NCBI GenBank assembly: GCA_915275065.1
Contig: CAJZGD010000019.1
Location: 1-17,096 of the forward strand
Reading direction: 5' to 3'
Source of the DNA: an uncultured Corynebacterium sp.
GTDB lineage: Bacteria; Actinomycetota; Actinomycetes; Mycobacteriales; Mycobacteriaceae
DNA length: 17,096 nucleotides
Shown piece after piece: positions 14,553 to 17,096 of this stretch (positions within the stretch are counted from its first letter, which is position 1; each line of letters opens with the position of its first letter). The notes under the pieces are model-generated. The model did no database searches and was not told the origin of the DNA. It saw only the letters and a list, made by a program, of their open reading frames with translations. The position numbers were made by a program, and so were the translations under genes.

Positions 14553-15146
14553 ATGCCGCACCCCCGCTGCCTCATAGCATCACTCTTAGCCGCCATCACA
14601 TTGGCGCTTGCCGCATGCAGCACCGACACCGCAGGTAAAGACGCAGTAGCAGTAGGGGGAACCTTCCAATTCCACTCACCCGGTGGCGAAACCGTCATCA
14701 CTTACCCCGAAGCCGACCGCAAACCCATTGCCGACATCACCGGCCCCTCCGTCACCGACTCCAACACAGAAATCAAACTCGCCGACTACCAAGACAAAAT
14801 AGTTGTCCTCAATGCTTGGGGCCAATGGTGTGGCCCTTGCCGCACCGAAGTCGACGACCTCGAAGAAGTCCAAGAACACCTAACGAAAACCGGTGGCACC
14901 GTCATCGGCATCAACGTCAAAGACACCCAGTCACTAGCAAAAGACTTCATACAAGACAACGGGATCACCTACCCCAGCATTTATGACCCGCCCTTTAAAC
15001 TAGCTGCCTCACTCGGGGGTATACCCGCATCGGTTGTCCCCACGACAATCGTGTTAGACAAACAACACCGGCCTGCCGTAGTCTTCCTCCGCCAAATCAC
15101 CGCACAAGAACTACTCGACGCCATAAAACCCCTCGAAACAACATAA
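14553..15146 (+). CDS. TlpA/ResA-like thioredoxin-fold lipoprotein
   Basis: The 197-aa product is an extracytoplasmic thiol-disulfide protein. It has a lipoprotein signal: basic PR near 3-5, hydrophobic 7-20 and lipobox LAAC with C22 as the expected lipidated cysteine. The active site is WCGPC (W92, C93, C96), preceded by VVLNAWGQ, and the cis-proline loop is ASVVPTTIVLD, all typical of the AhpC-TSA/Redoxin-type TlpA proteins. The family reduces apocytochrome c cysteines before heme attachment, with electrons from CcdA, whose gene is next. AGGAG (14542-14546) lies 6 bases before ATG, inside the end of the phosphatase gene, and there is no gap between stop and start, indicating coupling. Codons are strongly C-ending. 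The exact substrate (apocytochrome or another thiol) is inferred from context. Confidence 0.93.
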   Translation: MPHPRCLIASLLAAITLALAACSTDTAGKDAVAVGGTFQFHSPGGETVITYPEADRKPIADITGPSVTDSNTEIKLADYQDKIVVLNAWGQWCGPCRTEVDDLEEVQEHLTKTGGTVIGINVKDTQSLAKDFIQDNGITYPSIYDPPFKLAASLGGIPASVVPTTIVLDKQHRPAVVFLRQITAQELLDAIKPLETT

Positions 15147-15200
15147 AACCCCAGCATAACAACCCGCCTGGGAGCACACCAGCCTAGGAATACGCCACAA

Positions 15201-16007
15201 ATGCTCACCACCGCCGCCATCGGTACAACCTTCGCCACCACCGCAGCCACCGGGCCCCTTCTCCTCGGCATCCTTGCCGCCATGGCAGCCGGCCTCGTCT
15301 CATTCGCCAGCCCCTGCGTCATCCCCCTCGTGCCCGGCTACATCAGCTACCTCGCCGGCCTCGTCGGTGGCACCGTTACCTACCACGACAATCACGGCCC
15401 CCTCGTTACCAAACAAAGCCGACTCAAAGTCACCACCGCCGCCCTCCTCTTCGTTCTCGGCTTCACCACCATATTCATCCTCACCACCGTCACCGTCTTC
15501 GGTGCCATCAGCATCCTCACACTCAGCAGTGACATCCTCATGCGCATCGGCGGCGCTATCACCATCCTCATGGGCATCATCTTCCTCGGCGGAATCTCCT
15601 TCCTCCAACAAGAAAAACGCATCCACCCCACCACCACCTGGTCCACCTGGGTAGGCGCCCCCCTCCTTGGTGCGATCTTCGCCCTAGGCTGGACCCCCTG
15701 CCTCGGCCCCACCCTCGCATCCATCATCTCCGTCGCCGCCGGCACCGAAGGAATGACCGCCGCCCGCGGCATCCTCCTCATCATCGGCTACTGCCTCGGC
15801 CTGGGCATCCCCTTCATACTGGTAGCATTCGGCTCCACCAAAGCCATGACCGGTGTCGGCTTCCTCCGCCGTCACAGCCGCACCATCCAACTGATCGGCG
15901 GCATCACTCTCATCCTCGTTGGCCTAGCACTCATCACCGGCCTCTGGGGCGACTTCATTAACTGGATACGAATCATCACAAGCGAGTTTGGGGCAACCCT
16001 CATCTAA
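15201..16007 (+). CDS. ccdA: CcdA-family cytochrome c biogenesis thiol-disulfide transporter
   Basis: CcdA moves electrons from cytosolic thioredoxin across the membrane to extracytoplasmic thioredoxin-like proteins. The 268-aa product has the family's two redox cysteines: C39 in FASPCVIPLVPGY and C167 in GWTPCLGPTLA, each in a proline-flanked helix. About six hydrophobic helices can be seen, near residues 18-55, 75-105, 114-135, 152-180, 188-210 and 230-255, with charged loops between. The start ATG at 15201 has only TAGGA (15185-15189) about 11 bases away; no closer SD exists. It lies 54 bases after the TlpA-like gene, its expected electron acceptor, and 80 bases before resB. Codon third positions are overwhelmingly C, which also produces long spurious open frames on the other strand. 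Confidence 0.96.
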   Translation: MLTTAAIGTTFATTAATGPLLLGILAAMAAGLVSFASPCVIPLVPGYISYLAGLVGGTVTYHDNHGPLVTKQSRLKVTTAALLFVLGFTTIFILTTVTVFGAISILTLSSDILMRIGGAITILMGIIFLGGISFLQQEKRIHPTTTWSTWVGAPLLGAIFALGWTPCLGPTLASIISVAAGTEGMTAARGILLIIGYCLGLGIPFILVAFGSTKAMTGVGFLRRHSRTIQLIGGITLILVGLALITGLWGDFINWIRIITSEFGATLI

Positions 16008-16087
16008 CCGCTAGCGTTAACCCTAACCACAACTGGCCCAACTACCCAACAAACCAGTAACCACCACTAAAACCACAAGGGAGCAGC
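16008..16087 (+). other. CA-rich, G-poor spacer before resB
   Basis: The 80 bases between ccdA and resB begin with the palindrome CGCTAGCG (16009-16016) and continue as an A/C-rich run with very few G or T up to the SD. Such RNA would be nearly unstructured. It resembles a Rho-loading (rut-like) composition, but the surrounding genes are also C-rich on this strand, so this is weak. Confidence 0.25.
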
Positions 16088-17096
16088 GTGAAAATCCTTC
16101 TCGCAGCAATCAAAAAAGCATGGCACTGGCTCACCAGCATGCGCACCGCCCTGGCCCTCATGTTCCTGCTTGCCCTGGGCGCAGCGCCCGGCGCCCTCCT
16201 CCCACAACGCTCCCTCAACGAAGACAACGTCACCGAATACCTCAAAAACAACGGCAAAATCGCCGAAATCTACGACAAACTGCAACTCTTCGACGTTTTC
16301 AGCTCCACCTGGTTCAACTCCATCGCCGTCCTCCTGTTCATATCCCTCATCGGCTGCATTCTGCCGCGCTCCCTAGACCACTACAAACAATTGAAAACCC
16401 GCCCAGTACGGGCACCGAAAAACCTCAACCGGCTACCACTTAACGCCACCGGCACCGTAAACAAACCCCTGCCAGAGGTAGAACAACACATCACCACCCT
16501 GTTCAAAGGCTGGCATCTTGCCGCATATACCAAAGAAGAAGACCGCGCCGGACAACGCTCCTTTTCTGCCGAAAAAGGCTACAGCCGGGAACTCTATAAT
16601 CTGCTCTTCCACCTGGGGCTTGTGGGCATGCTCGTCGCCATGGCCATCGGCCGCATGGTGTACTACGAAGGACAAGTCATCGTCATCGCATCCGACCGGG
16701 ACGATGTCAACTCCCAGTTTTGCAATACCGCCACCGCGAATTTTGATTCCTTCCGCGCCGGGCTGCTTTTCGACGGCACCGGCCTGAACACCTACTGCCT
16801 GGATGTACATAACTTTTCCGCCAACTATCTCCCTAACGGCCAGGCGGATTCCTTCCGTTCGGACGTGTCCTATGCGGTCGGTGACGAGATCAATACGGAT
16901 TCCGCCACCTGGAAACACCAGGAAATATCCGTGAACCACCCACTGCGGCTTGGGGGCGACCGCGTCTATTTGCAGGGCCACGGTTTCGCCCCCACATTCA
17001 CAATCAAATGGCCGAACGGGGAGGAGCGCACACAAACAGTACAGTTCCGCCCCGACGACCTCACGTTTTTCCTGTCCTCCGGCGTGGTCCGATTCG
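16088..17096 (+). CDS. resB: ResB-like cytochrome c biogenesis protein, N-terminal part (cut by window end)
   Basis: ResB (Ccs1) works with ResC (CcsA) as the System II complex that moves heme out and attaches it to apocytochrome c. The frame is open from GTG 16088 to the last base (336 codons visible). AGGGAG (16078-16083) is 4 bases upstream of the GTG. The translation begins MKILLAAIKKAWHWLTSMRT, with a first helix at about 17-38. LLPQRSLNEDNVTEYL (37-52), LQLFDVFSSTWFNSIAVLLF (65-84) and IGCILPRSLDHY (88-99) are the conserved ResB head; LYNLLFHLGLVGMLVAMAIG is the third helix with its heme-candidate histidine, followed by a large outside domain. It has no stop in the window. resC is expected next. 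The head motifs leave little doubt about the family. Confidence 0.93.
   Translation, partial: MKILLAAIKKAWHWLTSMRTALALMFLLALGAAPGALLPQRSLNEDNVTEYLKNNGKIAEIYDKLQLFDVFSSTWFNSIAVLLFISLIGCILPRSLDHYKQLKTRPVRAPKNLNRLPLNATGTVNKPLPEVEQHITTLFKGWHLAAYTKEEDRAGQRSFSAEKGYSRELYNLLFHLGLVGMLVAMAIGRMVYYEGQVIVIASDRDDVNSQFCNTATANFDSFRAGLLFDGTGLNTYCLDVHNFSANYLPNGQADSFRSDVSYAVGDEINTDSATWKHQEISVNHPLRLGGDRVYLQGHGFAPTFTIKWPNGEERTQTVQFRPDDLTFFLSSGVVRF

Noticed and set aside
15300..15626. Acid-rich frame on the minus strand (many Glu/Asp/Gly)
   Set aside because: It is the mirror of the C-ending codons of ccdA; the composition is a by-product and ccdA is certain.
16433..17035. 200-codon minus-strand frame
   Set aside because: It is opposite resB, whose frame is open to the window end and has clear family motifs.
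1..17096. tRNA, rRNA, CRISPR array, transposase or insertion-sequence ends
   Set aside because: No cloverleaf, regular spaced repeat, transposase-like frame or paired terminal inverted repeats were seen on reading both strands.

Overview
The window reads as a chromosomal segment of a Corynebacterium-like actinobacterium. The heme biosynthesis order (hemC end, hemD, hemB, P-type ATPase-like gene, hemE, hemY, hemL, histidine phosphatase, TlpA-like thioredoxin, ccdA, resB) follows the corynebacterial heme/cytochrome c biogenesis cluster. The high-GC-actinobacterial style of short SD sites, TANNNT-type -10 elements and a probable leaderless start also fits. No species can be named from the sequence alone.

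Layout on the + strand. 1-2038: the end of hemC, hemD overlapping it by 4 bases, and hemB. 2137-2847: an unrecognised four-helix membrane protein. 2848-3047: a leader with two strong hairpins. 3048-5684: a full-length P1B-type ATPase homologue in which every catalytic signature is altered, so it is predicted to be a pseudo-transporter. 5773-8532, minus strand: a two-gene unit that interrupts the heme cluster, made of a 544-aa Gly/Ala-rich protein with ESX/WXG-like helical segments and a 354-aa DUF222-like protein without an HNH nuclease. 8533-8818: a divergent regulatory region with repeated TTGGY/RCCAA half-sites. 8819-11363: hemE and hemY. 11368-12501: a divergent HxlR regulator/NAD(P)-binding reductase pair, apparently inserted between hemY and hemL. 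12531-13859: hemL. 13944-17096: a histidine phosphatase gene, a TlpA/ResA-like lipoprotein gene, ccdA and the 5' part of resB (cut by the window end).

Functionally, HemL makes 5-aminolevulinate, HemB condenses it to porphobilinogen, HemC/HemD close the ring to uroporphyrinogen III, HemE decarboxylates it to coproporphyrinogen III, and HemY is expected to oxidise this to coproporphyrin III in the coproporphyrin-dependent branch used by actinobacteria. The TlpA-like protein, CcdA and ResB supply reductant and apocytochrome/heme handling for cytochrome c assembly outside the membrane, which explains why they sit beside the heme genes. The terminal chelatase and HemQ-type steps are not in this window.

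The least explained parts are the catalytically dead P-type ATPase with its membrane-protein neighbour and structured leader, the minus-strand ESX-like/DUF222 pair, and the symmetric divergent HxlR promoter region.
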